Shown: piece after piece, positions 7,827 to 17,137 of the stretch
Numbering within the stretch: the first letter of the stretch is position 1
How the letters are laid out: every line of letters begins with the position of its first letter
Source of the DNA: Methylomonas sp. UP202
GTDB taxonomy: Bacteria; Pseudomonadota; Gammaproteobacteria; Methylococcales; Methylomonadaceae
Length of the DNA: 64,000 nt
Direction of reading: 5' to 3'
Assembly (NCBI RefSeq): GCF_029910655.1
Contig: NZ_CP123897.1
Span: 1,240,001-1,304,000 of the forward strand
Notes under the pieces: generated by a model
The model's database searches: none
What the model was told of the DNA's origin: nothing
Seen by the model: the letters and a program-made list of their open reading frames with translations, nothing else
Program-made: the position numbers and the translations under genes

Positions 7827-10250
7827 TCAATCGATACCGGTTCTAGGCTTGCCGCCGTCGCTTGCTTCGCGGCCCGAAAAGGCCTGGACCGAGCGGCTAA
7901 ACGCTTGGAGTTGGGCGTCGATTCGGCCGTTGAAGCTATCCGCCGGATAGCGGCCTTGGTCGTCGGCGCGGCCGATGTCCGTTCCGGTCAGCAAGGCCAG
8001 TGCTTGCTCGACGCCGCCGACCGGGTAGATATGAAACTGGCCGGCTTGGGCGGCATGCACCACGTCCCAACGCAGCATCAAATGCGGCACGTTGCCCGCC
8101 GGGATGATGACACCCTGCGTGCCGGTCAGGCCGCGGGCGTTGCAAATGTCGAAGAAGCCCTCGATTTTTTCGTTGACGCCACCGATGGGCTGCACCTGGC
8201 CCAACTGGTTGATCGAGCCGGTCATCGCCAAGTCCTGGCGTAACGGTACCTGCGCCAGCGACGACAAAATCGCGCACAGCTCGGCCAGCGACGCGCTATC
8301 GCCCTCGACATGGCCGTAAGACTGTTCGAACACCAGGCCGGCCGACAGCGAGAACGGCGTATCGCGGGCGTAACGGGCGGCGATGAAGTGCGACAAAATC
8401 AGCACGCCCTTGCTGTGTAGCGGGCCGCCCAGTTCGGTTTCGCGTTCGATGTCGACGATCTTGCCGTTGCCCATTCGGGTAGTCGCGGTGATGCGGGACG
8501 GCTGGCCGAACGCGAAATCGCCGACTTGCAACACCGACAAACCGTTGATTTGACCGATCACCTCGCCGTCGGTATCGATCATCAACGTGCCGCGTTGGAT
8601 ATTTTCGTAGAGTTTTTCGCGGATCTTGTCGAGCCGGCGGGTCTTGAGGTCGATAGCCTGTTGCACGTCGCTGTTGGCGATGGCGGTATGGCCGTTTTCG
8701 CCGGCCCAGTAATCGGCCTCGGTCAGCAAATCCTTGATCGTGCGCAGATGGGTCAGCAACTTATCGGCGTCGCCGGCCAGCCGGGCGCTGTGTTCTATCA
8801 CCCGCGCCACCGCTTGCCGGCTCAATGGCCGCAGCTGTTCGCGGCGGGCTATCGTCGCCAGCAGGCGAGCGTATTCCAGCGTGCCGCCGTGCCGGTCCAT
8901 GCTGCCTTCGAAATCGGCGGCGACCTTGAAATAGTCCTGAAATTCGGGATCGTAATAACCCAGCAGGTAATACAACAGCGGATCGCCGAGCAAAATGATC
9001 TTGACGTCCAGCGGAATCGGTTGCGGTTCCAGCGAGGTGGTGCTGATCAGGCTCAACGCCCGTTCCAGCGACTCGATGCGTATCTCGCCGGCCTGCAACG
9101 TACGTTTCAGCGCTTCCCAAGCGTAGGGTTGTTGCAGCAGTTTGCGAGCGTCCAGAATCAGATAGCCGCCGTTGGCCTTGTGCAGCGCGCCGGGCTTGAT
9201 CATTGTGAAATCGGTGATTAGCGAACCCATCTGCGCTTGATGGTCGATGCGGCCGATCAGATTGGCGTAGTTCGGCAAATCCTCGCAAATTACCGGTGCC
9301 GAGCGTTTGCGACTGAAATCGACGATCAGATTGACCTGATAGCGCTTGAACGGCTGCGGTTCCTGCGGTATTTCCAGGAAGGACAGGGTTTTTTCGCCGT
9401 GCGGCATGAAGTCGCGGACATGCTCTACGATGTCTATTTGCACCGCGGTCAGATAGTCCAGAATCGGCTGCCACTTGGCGTATTTTTCCTTTAGCTCGTC
9501 GATCGAGTGATTGACCGCCAACTCGGCCATCTCCCGATTCAAGGCTTGCAGCTTGCGCTTGGTTTCCTTGCGCCATTGCGGAAACAGTTTGATCGCATCC
9601 TGTACCCGTTCCTGCAAGCCCATCACCGTGTCGTGGTAGTGGCGTTGTTTGTCCTTGTCGAGTTTGCCGAATTGTTCCGGCGTCAGCGGTTCGTTGTTGT
9701 CGTCGGCCGGCAGAAAGGCGTAACCGGTCGGCGTTTCGGTGAAGATGATGTGCGCCTGATCGGCGTCGTCGCGGATTCGGTTCAACACGTTGAGTTCGCG
9801 CTGGCGCGATTCGTTGTCCAGTTCGCCGGCCCGCGAGCGGTATTCGTCGCCGTCGAACGCCGCCGGAATCGCCACGCTCAGTTCGTCGATCAGTTCGGCC
9901 ATGTCCGACTGAAAGGCTCGACCCTGACCGGGCTCCAGGCCGATCGCCTTGGGTTTGGACGGCTGCGCGAAATTGTGCACGTAACACCAGTCCAGCGGGA
10001 CCGGCTGGCGATGCGCCTCATGTTCAGCCAGTTCGCGGACGATGGTCAGCTTGCCGGTGCCGTCGGGTGCCAACGCGAAGATGTTGTAGCCGGGCTTGCG
10101 TAGCCGGACGCCGAACTTGATCGCTTCCAGGGCACGCGTCTGGCCGACGACGATGTCCAACTCCTCCAGTTCCTCGGTGGTCGCGAACGGCAACTCCTCC
10201 AGGCTGCAGGCTTTATAAAGCAGGGTCGGCGCGAGTGCTGGGATGGTCAT
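7827..10250 (-). CDS. Lon-like ATP-dependent protease (long LonB/YcbZ type)
   Basis: An 807-residue cytoplasmic protein. The N-terminal AAA-like part shows a degenerate P-loop at about residues 59-67 (APDGTGKLT, lacking the first glycine and the Thr/Ser after Lys). A long helical insert spans roughly 150-290, and NGGYLILDARKLL marks the Walker B region. The C-terminal S16 protease domain has the catalytic serine in EGDSASLAELCAIL and the lysine in GGVNEKIEGFFD, the Ser-Lys dyad of Lon. Members of this family (AAA_32, LonC-like) are poorly studied proteases. It stands alone, with an AraC gene 58 bases upstream on the same strand. Degenerate P-loops occur in this family, so this may be normal. 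Confidence 0.88.
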   Translation of the reverse strand: MTIPALAPTLLYKACSLEELPFATTEELEELDIVVGQTRALEAIKFGVRLRKPGYNIFALAPDGTGKLTIVRELAEHEAHRQPVPLDWCYVHNFAQPSKPKAIGLEPGQGRAFQSDMAELIDELSVAIPAAFDGDEYRSRAGELDNESRQRELNVLNRIRDDADQAHIIFTETPTGYAFLPADDNNEPLTPEQFGKLDKDKQRHYHDTVMGLQERVQDAIKLFPQWRKETKRKLQALNREMAELAVNHSIDELKEKYAKWQPILDYLTAVQIDIVEHVRDFMPHGEKTLSFLEIPQEPQPFKRYQVNLIVDFSRKRSAPVICEDLPNYANLIGRIDHQAQMGSLITDFTMIKPGALHKANGGYLILDARKLLQQPYAWEALKRTLQAGEIRIESLERALSLISTTSLEPQPIPLDVKIILLGDPLLYYLLGYYDPEFQDYFKVAADFEGSMDRHGGTLEYARLLATIARREQLRPLSRQAVARVIEHSARLAGDADKLLTHLRTIKDLLTEADYWAGENGHTAIANSDVQQAIDLKTRRLDKIREKLYENIQRGTLMIDTDGEVIGQINGLSVLQVGDFAFGQPSRITATTRMGNGKIVDIERETELGGPLHSKGVLILSHFIAARYARDTPFSLSAGLVFEQSYGHVEGDSASLAELCAILSSLAQVPLRQDLAMTGSINQLGQVQPIGGVNEKIEGFFDICNARGLTGTQGVIIPAGNVPHLMLRWDVVHAAQAGQFHIYPVGGVEQALALLTGTDIGRADDQGRYPADSFNGRIDAQLQAFSRSVQAFSGREASDGGKPRTGID

Positions 10251-10308
10251 CGGGTAAAGTCCTTGTCGAAAGATCGCGGGTTAATGGCGTGTGGCGCGCC
10301 GGTGAACG

Positions 10309-11295
10309 TCAGAACGTATCGTCGGCGCCGGCTGGGTAGTCGCGCGGCGGGCAGGCGTAGCGTTGCTTGAAGACCCGGCTGAAGTGAGCCATGTCGTTAA
10401 AGCCCCAACGTAGCGCGAGGGCGGTCAGATTGCGGCAGGCGGGCGGACCTGCGCGTAACTCGGCCGCGCAACGCGCCAACCGGCGTTCGCGGACGTAACG
10501 CATCAGCGAGGTGTTTTCGGCGCCGAACAAGTCATTCAAATAGCGGGCGGACAACCCCAGTTCGCGGGCCAGGCGGGCCGCGTTGAGCTCGGGATCGGCC
10601 AAGCGCGATTCGATGTGGCGTTTGGCGCGGTCCAGCGCGGCGGCGCGGCTGGCCGACAATTCGAAGCGGGCCGGCCGCAGTTCCGCGAAAGCCTTGACCA
10701 ACAAATCCTGGAGCTGCTCGGCGATCAGCGCGGTTTCGTCGGCCTTCAACGTGGCGGCTTGCGCCAGCGCGGTCCGCGCCAGGGCGCCGGCGACGGCGGC
10801 CAGCCCTTGTTCGCCCGGCAGGCGCAGCGCGGTGCAATGTTCGACGCCCGGCAGGCGGGCACGCAACAAAGGGCGCGGAATGGCCACCAGCAGCTTGGCG
10901 AAACGGTCCGGGCAGTCGATGCGGTGGGCTTGGGTGGCGTCGTATAAGGTCCAATCGCCGACTTGCGGAAAGGCCTCGCGGCCGTGCTGGCGCAAGCGGT
11001 AACGGCCGTCCAGCAGCAGTACCGCGAAATAGGCGTCTTGGCTGGCCGAATCCGGTTCGCCTGGCAAGCTGCGCAAGCCCAACGGGTTGGAGCGGATCGC
11101 CGACAGACGCAGATCGGACCAGTGATGTATCGTCATTTCGTTGAACAGGGGCTGGTCGGTGGGCGGCTCGATGTCAACCCTGGCGTATTCGCGGCCGATG
11201 ACTTCGCGCAACCAGGCCTGCCGGTGGGATGGCGCGATGGTCTCGGTCGAGTAAAAGTCCGCGTGCATGGGCTGGTCGTCAATGGGTTTGGTCAT
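10309..11295 (-). CDS. AraC-family transcriptional regulator
   Basis: A 328-residue regulator from ATG 11295. About residues 10-200 form a cupin-like effector/dimerisation domain of the AraC_binding_2 type (FAVLLLDGRYRLRQHGREAF, VGDWTLYDATQ). The C-terminal AraC HTH covers about 225-325 (LNAARLARELGLSARYLNDLF, ALRWGFNDMAHFSRVFKQRY), both helix-turn-helix units intact. It is transcribed divergently from the four-helix membrane protein at 11427, with 131 bases between them, so regulation of that gene is plausible. The effector is unknown. An upstream in-frame start adding 19 residues exists but does not look conserved. Confidence 0.9.
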   Translation of the reverse strand: MTKPIDDQPMHADFYSTETIAPSHRQAWLREVIGREYARVDIEPPTDQPLFNEMTIHHWSDLRLSAIRSNPLGLRSLPGEPDSASQDAYFAVLLLDGRYRLRQHGREAFPQVGDWTLYDATQAHRIDCPDRFAKLLVAIPRPLLRARLPGVEHCTALRLPGEQGLAAVAGALARTALAQAATLKADETALIAEQLQDLLVKAFAELRPARFELSASRAAALDRAKRHIESRLADPELNAARLARELGLSARYLNDLFGAENTSLMRYVRERRLARCAAELRAGPPACRNLTALALRWGFNDMAHFSRVFKQRYACPPRDYPAGADDTF

Positions 11296-11426
11296 GGCCG
11301 GTCTGGGTTGGCGAGCGCAACATACTATTGGCGTAAGCGCCGTTTTGGTCAAGCGTCGGTGCCGATTCGGACAAGCGGGCGGGCGCCAAGCACGTTAGCA
11401 TACGGCTTTTTTCCAAGAGGTCCGCG

Positions 11427-11864
11427 ATGAATCCTGTATCGAATTCGAATCCCTTGCTGCTGAAAGGTGCCGGTTGCTGGCTGTTGGTCGCGCTGGTCAT
11501 GGCCTGGTGTCTGGTCGGTCTGCACTTCGAGTTGGCGCCGCTCCAGGCCTTGTTTCCCGGCAAGCCGGCCCGCTTGCTGCAGGCTCATCTGGACTTTTTA
11601 TTGATGAGCGCGTTGCTGCTGGGCTTTTACGGCGCTCGCTTTCCGCTGCCGGCTATTGCCTGTTGGGCCATGGTGATCGGGGCGTTCACCAACTCCAGCC
11701 TGTTTTTACTGATGGCGATGTTTCCGGTGCTCGACGACCCGGCCGCGACCGGCGTGGCGGTCGCGGTCTTCAAGTTGTATACCTTTGCTAGCATCGTCAC
11801 GACCAGCTTCGGTTTTGGCCGGGCGGCTTGGGCGGCGGTCAGACACGCCGCTCAGTCGGCTTGA
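11427..11864 (+). CDS. Small four-helix membrane protein, resembling styrene-oxide-isomerase-like proteins
   Basis: A 145-residue protein with four hydrophobic segments (about 12-31, 55-72, 72-95, 108-130). It carries KPARLLQAHLDFLLM at about 47-60 and AFTNSSLFLLMAMFP further on. The arrangement Arg-x-x-x-Ala-His followed by a helix and a later Asn-Ser pair is reminiscent of StyC-type styrene oxide isomerases, where the equivalent His binds heme. This is a pattern-level resemblance only. AGAGG lies ten bases before the ATG. It is divergent from an AraC regulator, and its 3' end overlaps the convergent glycosyltransferase by 13 bases. An uncharacterised membrane protein is the safe call. Confidence 0.7.
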   Translation: MNPVSNSNPLLLKGAGCWLLVALVMAWCLVGLHFELAPLQALFPGKPARLLQAHLDFLLMSALLLGFYGARFPLPAIACWAMVIGAFTNSSLFLLMAMFPVLDDPAATGVAVAVFKLYTFASIVTTSFGFGRAAWAAVRHAAQSA

Positions 11865-13060
11865 GGTCGGGTCTCGATCAGGCTCAGACAGCGTTCGGCG
11901 ATGGCTTGTGCCTGGGTGTCCGGCTCAAATCCGGCGTATTTCGCCGCGAAAGCTGAGGCCGCGGCGGCGTAGTTCGGCCGCGCGCTCAGGTCCTTGAGCA
12001 GTGCGCGGAAATTGGGCTTGAGGGTTTCGGCCGGTAGCTGGATGCCGGCACCGACTTCGACGATGCGGCGGGCGTTGATGGCTTGCTCGATCTGCATCGG
12101 CAGCACCAATTGCGGCTTGCCGGCCAATAGACAGGCCGCGCCGGTAGCGGCGCCGCCGTGGTGGACGGCTAGATCGCAAGTTCTCAGCGCCGCTTCCAGG
12201 CGTAGCGGCTGAGCGCAAATATGTAGATTGGCGCCGGCGTGTTGGTCGGCAAAGGCCGGGGACGCTCCGGGAATGTGCAGCAGGCACGACCAGCCGCTGG
12301 CGGCTAGCGCTTGCAGTAGAGGGCCCAGGGCAGGGTACTCCGGGCGCAGGTAGCCGAACAGCTTGAGTGCCGAGCCGGTCGGCCAGCGTGGCTCCGAGCC
12401 GGCGGTCGCATGAAGCGCCGGGCCCCAATAACGGGCGGAGACGCGTTGCGGATAGGCGTCCAGTTCCGGCCAAGTACACAAAAACCTTTCGGCGGTCTCG
12501 AACAAATCCGCCAAGGTCCGCAACGTCGGCGCCGCTAGTCGAGCCGCGACGGCGTTGGCTCCGGCCAGCACGCGCGCTTCGGTGTCGGCCAACTCGCGTG
12601 GCGCGGTCGGTAACCAGGGACGTAACGCGGGCAGGGGGTGGCTGGCCGGCGGAATTTGAAAGCCGCCGCCGAACAGTGCCCCGGTCAGCGGCAGACCGCG
12701 CGCGGCCAATTGTGCGGTCGGCGCGTGGTCGAACACCAGCAGGTCGGGTTTCAGGTGCCGATACAGGGCACGCCAAGCGTTTGCTCGGCTGTAGAGCGCG
12801 GTCGGGTCGGTGTAGCCGGTGTTTGCCAGAATCCCGGCGTAATTCAGCGCCGCCGGTAGCGGCCGGCCGTCCGGCCAATAGACCGGCGCTTGCAAATAGC
12901 CGAAAGCCTCGTCGCCGAGTAGCACATCGGCGAATTGCAGATTTTTCAGCACAAAAATCACGTCGTGCCCAGCCTGTCGCAACCGTCTCGCCACCGGCAA
13001 GAACGCGGCGATATGGCCGTAACCGGCGCCCAATTCCCAACAATACAGAATACGGCTCAT
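11852..13060 (-). CDS. GT-B glycosyltransferase (UGT/MGT-like)
   Basis: A 402-residue protein from ATG 13060. The N-terminal Rossmann-like half opens with ILYCWELGAGYGHIAAFLPVARRLRQAGH, whose glycine-rich loop is typical of UDP- or dTDP-sugar GT1 enzymes. The C-terminal half contains LAVHHGGAATGAACLLAGKPQLVLP followed by EQAINARRI, matching the nucleotide-sugar binding signature in which the His-His-Gly-Gly loop contacts the diphosphate. It would add a sugar to a small molecule or lipid; donor and acceptor cannot be read. Neighbouring genes give no pathway clue. The 3' end overlaps the convergent membrane protein gene slightly. Confidence 0.85.
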   Translation of the reverse strand: MSRILYCWELGAGYGHIAAFLPVARRLRQAGHDVIFVLKNLQFADVLLGDEAFGYLQAPVYWPDGRPLPAALNYAGILANTGYTDPTALYSRANAWRALYRHLKPDLLVFDHAPTAQLAARGLPLTGALFGGGFQIPPASHPLPALRPWLPTAPRELADTEARVLAGANAVAARLAAPTLRTLADLFETAERFLCTWPELDAYPQRVSARYWGPALHATAGSEPRWPTGSALKLFGYLRPEYPALGPLLQALAASGWSCLLHIPGASPAFADQHAGANLHICAQPLRLEAALRTCDLAVHHGGAATGAACLLAGKPQLVLPMQIEQAINARRIVEVGAGIQLPAETLKPNFRALLKDLSARPNYAAAASAFAAKYAGFEPDTQAQAIAERCLSLIETRPQAD

Positions 13061-13261
13061 CGCCGGCATGCCATTGGGCTGGAAACACTAGGGGAGGCCG
13101 GAGATTGCGCATTCCGCGATTCGTTTCGGGCCGTTCGTCCCGGCGGTTCCGCACGGGACGCGGTTTCCGCCCGCCGCTCCGGATTTCCCGCCGCGCCATT
13201 CACAGAACGCTGCCCAGCGGCTATCTTTAACGCTGTCATTTTTTTACCGTGTCATCTCGTG

Positions 13262-15091
13262 ATGTTATTACCCTTGGCAAACCCGGATAGCGGCGCTATC
13301 CCAGCCTCCGGTCCGGCGTGTCGTAAACCAGCGTACCCGTTCAGTGTTCTCGAGCCGCGCAACGTCGCGTCCAAGTCGCTTATTTTAGCGGCCTTCGCGG
13401 CGTTGGCTTCGGCGCCGTCGGCGGTCGAGGCTTACACGCTCGACTTTTCTCCAAGCAGTTACAGCGTCGACGAGGCCGGCGGTGCCGTTGAGGTCACCGT
13501 CAATTTGGCATTGGGGCGGAGCGATTACGGTAGTTGTTTCGTCTCCGGCGTGGTTTCCGCCAGCGGTGGTACTGCCACCGCCGGCAGCGACTTCAGCATC
13601 TCCGGAGGCGATTTCAGCTTGGATGCGGTCCAGAACGGCTCGGCGACCGTCGTGGTCAACATTAACGACGACAGCGAGGTTGAGAGTAGCGAGACGATCA
13701 ATCTGACCTTACAGTATCAGCCTGACTGCGACGGTTCGATCAATGTCGGCTCCGGCGCCACGATTTCGATCGCCGATAACGATGTCGCGCCAACGCCAAC
13801 CCCGGATCCGACCCCAACGCCCGATCCAACGCCGACGCCCGATCCAACCCCAAATCCGACGCCCAATCTGACCAACGACCCGGGCTTCTCGCCAAACCAA
13901 CAAGCCATCTACGACGGCCTGACCTCCGCTTGCGAAAATGCCAGCGGCGCTTTGGCGGCGCGCTGCGAGACCATCACCAATAACGATTTGAACCAGGTGA
14001 TTCCGGATGAAGTGGCGGCTCAAGGCGCCGCCGCGATCGATTTCGGGTTCAAGCAGTTTTCGATTATTCACGGCCGTATCGTCAATTTACGAAATTCGGG
14101 GTCGCAAGGTTCGACCTTGCTCGGGTATTCGACGATCAACATCAACGGCGAGACCCTGCCGGTCGGCAAGGCTTTGCTGGCGGCCTTGAGTCCGGCGCGC
14201 GGCGGCGCGGCCGGCGACGATCCCGCCGAAGATCCGTTTCGGGACAGTCCGCTGGGCTTTTTCATCAAGGGCCAATTCAACGTCGGTCAGCGTAACGCCA
14301 GCTATAAGGAACAGGGTTACAAGGTCGACCGCAAGGCGGTCACGCTAGGCGTCGATTACCGGTTTACCGACGAATTCGTATGGGGCGCCTCGTTCGGCTA
14401 CGGCGGGGCCAACACCGATTACCAACGCAACAACGGCAAAATGGCCAACGATGCTTACGAGTTTTCGTCCTACGGCAGCTACTTTCTCCCCGCCGACTTT
14501 TATGTCGATTGGATCATGAGCTATGCATTGCACGCGTTCGAAATGGACAGGCGCTTGAATTTAAGCGACATCGATACCGTCGCGCGCAGTTCGGTCAACG
14601 GCGACCAGTACGGTATCAGCCTGGGTCTGGGCAAGGATGTCGCCATCGATAGTTTCGTGCTCAATCCCTACCTACGTTGGGAGTACATCAACACGCAAGT
14701 CGATGCCTATCGGGAAGCCGGCGGCGGAGGTCTGGGTTTGACCTACGACCGTCAGGCCATGGAGTCGGTCACCTCGACGATAGGCGCGCAAGCCAGCAAA
14801 TCGGTCAGTACCCCCTGGGGGGTGTTGACGCCGGGCGCTCGTTTCGAATGGGTGCATCAGTATATGAACGACAGCCGCGCGATTCGAGCCCGCTTCAGTC
14901 AGGCGGCGGCCGGTACCGGTTCGTTCAGCGTCGCCACCGAGAACCCGGACCGGGACTATTTCAATTTGGGCGGTTCGCTGGCGATGACCTTGCCGGAAGG
15001 GCGAGCCGGCTTCTTACGTTACGAATACCGCGCCGGCCAAGCCTATATTTCCGATCATACGGTCGAGCTCGGGGCTAGGATTCCGTTTTAA
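13262..15091 (+). CDS. Surface protein with Calx-beta domain, Pro/Thr linker and autotransporter-like beta-barrel
   Basis: About 609 residues from ATG 13262; the exact start is uncertain because no good ribosome-binding site precedes it. A hydrophobic signal ([18 protein letters not shown]) ends near residue 58. A Calx-beta-like domain follows at about 60-175 ([37 protein letters not shown]), then a Thr-Pro/Asp-Pro linker at about 176-205. A roughly 100-residue helical stretch comes next, and a C-terminal barrel of about 280 residues ([18 protein letters not shown] ... VELGARIPF) with the terminal Phe of outer-membrane barrels. The barrel matches the autotransporter type. The very small passenger suggests display of the Calx-beta domain rather than an enzyme. 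A role in adhesion is a guess. Confidence 0.8.
   Translation: MLLPLANPDSGAIPASGPACRKPAYPFSVLEPRNVASKSLILAAFAALASAPSAVEAYTLDFSPSSYSVDEAGGAVEVTVNLALGRSDYGSCFVSGVVSASGGTATAGSDFSISGGDFSLDAVQNGSATVVVNINDDSEVESSETINLTLQYQPDCDGSINVGSGATISIADNDVAPTPTPDPTPTPDPTPTPDPTPNPTPNLTNDPGFSPNQQAIYDGLTSACENASGALAARCETITNNDLNQVIPDEVAAQGAAAIDFGFKQFSIIHGRIVNLRNSGSQGSTLLGYSTININGETLPVGKALLAALSPARGGAAGDDPAEDPFRDSPLGFFIKGQFNVGQRNASYKEQGYKVDRKAVTLGVDYRFTDEFVWGASFGYGGANTDYQRNNGKMANDAYEFSSYGSYFLPADFYVDWIMSYALHAFEMDRRLNLSDIDTVARSSVNGDQYGISLGLGKDVAIDSFVLNPYLRWEYINTQVDAYREAGGGGLGLTYDRQAMESVTSTIGAQASKSVSTPWGVLTPGARFEWVHQYMNDSRAIRARFSQAAAGTGSFSVATENPDRDYFNLGGSLAMTLPEGRAGFLRYEYRAGQAYISDHTVELGARIPF
13786..13870 (+). repeat. Short tandem repeat coding for a Thr-Pro/Asp-Pro linker
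   Basis: A degenerate 18-base period (coding for TPTPDP) is repeated about four to five times inside the surface-protein gene. It forms an extended, rigid, proline-rich spacer between the Calx-beta domain and the rest of the protein. Such tracts are prone to slippage, so length variation between strains would not be surprising. Confidence 0.8.
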
Positions 15092-15264
15092 GCACCGGAT
15101 TTTGCAGGTGCTTGGTCGCTTGCTTGGGTAATAGCGTTGACCGGACGCTATATAGCCATGCGAACCCGCCGCCGACCAAATCCGGAACTAGGGTCGATTC
15201 GGGTCTATGCTTTCTTCACGAGGCCGTTTTTTGCGTATCGGCCGCTAGCCTTCTGGGAGGGGAA

Positions 15265-17100
15265 ATGGAAAGTTTTGCGAACTTGTCGATTCGGGTGAAA
15301 ACCGCGATTCCGATTGCGTTGATGTCCTTGGTGTTGGTCGTGGTGGCCGGGCTCGGCTACAACTATCTATCGAAACTGGGCGACCACACCCGGCGCCTGG
15401 GCGAGGTCGAATTGCCGGCGCTGGCGGTGTTGCTGGAAAGCGACCGCGACATGTATCAGGCGATGCTGGCGGAACGTACCCTACAATCGCCCGGTTTGGA
15501 CAGCGCGGCGGCCGACAAACTCAAGGCGTTTCACGCCGAGAACCTGCAACAGGCCCGTACTCGCTTCAGCAAGTTTCTGGCCTTGTCCGACCTGCCGAAT
15601 GCCGGCCAGTACGAAGCCCGCTTCGATTCTTCCTTTCAGGCTTGGGTCAAGCAAAGTCAGGCCAATATCGCCTCGGCTTTAGCCGGTAAGCCTGCCCCCT
15701 ATCAAAAAGGCGAGGCGGATTTCGAGAAAGCCCGGGCGGTCATCAACGAATTGACCGAGTTGGTCAACGCTCAAGCCGACAGTTTGCGTGCGGCCGCCGG
15801 CGCGGACGTGGCGTTCAGCGTGCGGGTGTCGTTGGCGGCGCTGTCGGTGGGATTGGCCTTGGCCTTGGCCTTTGTGTGGGTCTTTCCTCGGCATATTGCC
15901 GAGTCGCTGCGACCCGCGCTGGACGCGGCGCGGCGCATGGCCGACGGCGATTTGAATTTCGAGCTGAAGACCGAACGTACCGAGGAGACCGGTCAGTTGC
16001 TAAAGGCGATGGAAAGCGTCCGGCTCAGCCTGCGGGCGATGGTGGCCGATACCGAACTACTGGTGGGCGCGGTGTCCGACGGGCGATTGGAAGTCCGGGC
16101 CGACGCGGACCAGCATCGCGGCGCCTATCGCAATATCGTCGCCGGAATCAATCGGACCCTGGAAGCGATCGTCGAGCCGGTCAGCGCCGCGATCGCGGTC
16201 CTGGAAGAGGTCGAACGCGGCAAATTGACCCGAACCCTGGACGGTGACTATCGCGGCCAATTCCTGAACTTTAAAAATACCGTCAACAACACGATCAACC
16301 GTCTGGCCGAAACCATCGGTCAGGTGATGCTGGCGGCCGATGCCTTGCGTAACGCCGCCGAGCAGATCGACGCCACTTCGCAAGCCTTGGCCAGCGCCGC
16401 CAGTCAGCAGGCCAGCGGGGCCGAACAGACCAGCGCCAGCATCGAGCAAATGGCGGCCAGCATCGAACAGAACGCCGATAATGCCCGGATTACCGACGGC
16501 ATGGCCGGCGAGGCCGCGCAAGAGGCGGCGACCGGCGGCGCGGCAGTCCGGCAAACCGTGACGGCGATGCAGCAGATCGCCGCCAAGATCGGCATCATCG
16601 ACGATATTGCCTACCAAACCAACATGCTGGCCTTGAACGCGGCGATCGAGGCGGCCCGGGCCGGCGACCACGGCAAAGGCTTCGCGGTGGTCGCCGCCGA
16701 AGTACGCAAGTTGGCGGAGCGCAGTCAGGTCGCGGCTCGGGAAATCGGCAAACTGGCCGAAACCAGTGTCGAAACCGCCGAAAGCGCCGGTAACTTGCTG
16801 GACCATATCGTGCCGGGCATCGCCAAAACCTCGGAGTTGATTCGGGAAATCGCCGCCGCCTCGCACGAGCAGTCGATTGGCGTCAGCCAGATCAACGCGG
16901 CGATGTCGCAAATGAACCAAGCTACCCAGCAAAACGCGTCGGCCAGCGAGCAGTTGGCCGCCACCGCCGGCGGCATGACCGGTCAAACTGACCAATTGTT
17001 GGAATTGATGCGGTTTTTCGACATCGGCGAAGCGGCGGGGCTCGCGGCTGAAAAATCCGTGCGGCCTGATGCGCCGCGCGGACGATTCAAACGTTTTTGA
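15265..17100 (+). CDS. Methyl-accepting chemotaxis protein
   Basis: A 611-residue transducer from ATG 15265, preceded by GGGAGGGG. TM1 lies at about residues 10-32 and a helical periplasmic sensor at 35-180 ([21 protein letters not shown]), TM2 at about 185-207, then one or two HAMP units ([24 protein letters not shown]). The cytoplasmic helical hairpin has the highly conserved tip [18 protein letters not shown] at about 450-467. The C-terminus ([12 protein letters not shown]) lacks a CheR/CheB-tethering pentapeptide. It is followed directly by a hybrid histidine kinase and an HD-GYP regulator on the same strand, so it may signal in a local pathway rather than the main flagellar one; no che genes are in the window. 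Confidence 0.93.
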   Translation: MESFANLSIRVKTAIPIALMSLVLVVVAGLGYNYLSKLGDHTRRLGEVELPALAVLLESDRDMYQAMLAERTLQSPGLDSAAADKLKAFHAENLQQARTRFSKFLALSDLPNAGQYEARFDSSFQAWVKQSQANIASALAGKPAPYQKGEADFEKARAVINELTELVNAQADSLRAAAGADVAFSVRVSLAALSVGLALALAFVWVFPRHIAESLRPALDAARRMADGDLNFELKTERTEETGQLLKAMESVRLSLRAMVADTELLVGAVSDGRLEVRADADQHRGAYRNIVAGINRTLEAIVEPVSAAIAVLEEVERGKLTRTLDGDYRGQFLNFKNTVNNTINRLAETIGQVMLAADALRNAAEQIDATSQALASAASQQASGAEQTSASIEQMAASIEQNADNARITDGMAGEAAQEAATGGAAVRQTVTAMQQIAAKIGIIDDIAYQTNMLALNAAIEAARAGDHGKGFAVVAAEVRKLAERSQVAAREIGKLAETSVETAESAGNLLDHIVPGIAKTSELIREIAAASHEQSIGVSQINAAMSQMNQATQQNASASEQLAATAGGMTGQTDQLLELMRFFDIGEAAGLAAEKSVRPDAPRGRFKRF

Positions 17101-17137
17101 ATGAGGGTCGCGGCTTTTTGAACGGTTGGGGACGCTG

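Noticed and set aside
12935..13261. N-terminal extension of the surface protein by 109 codons
   Set aside because: It overlaps the glycosyltransferase start on the other strand and does not look like a signal peptide region; ATG 13262 is nearer the hydrophobic leader.
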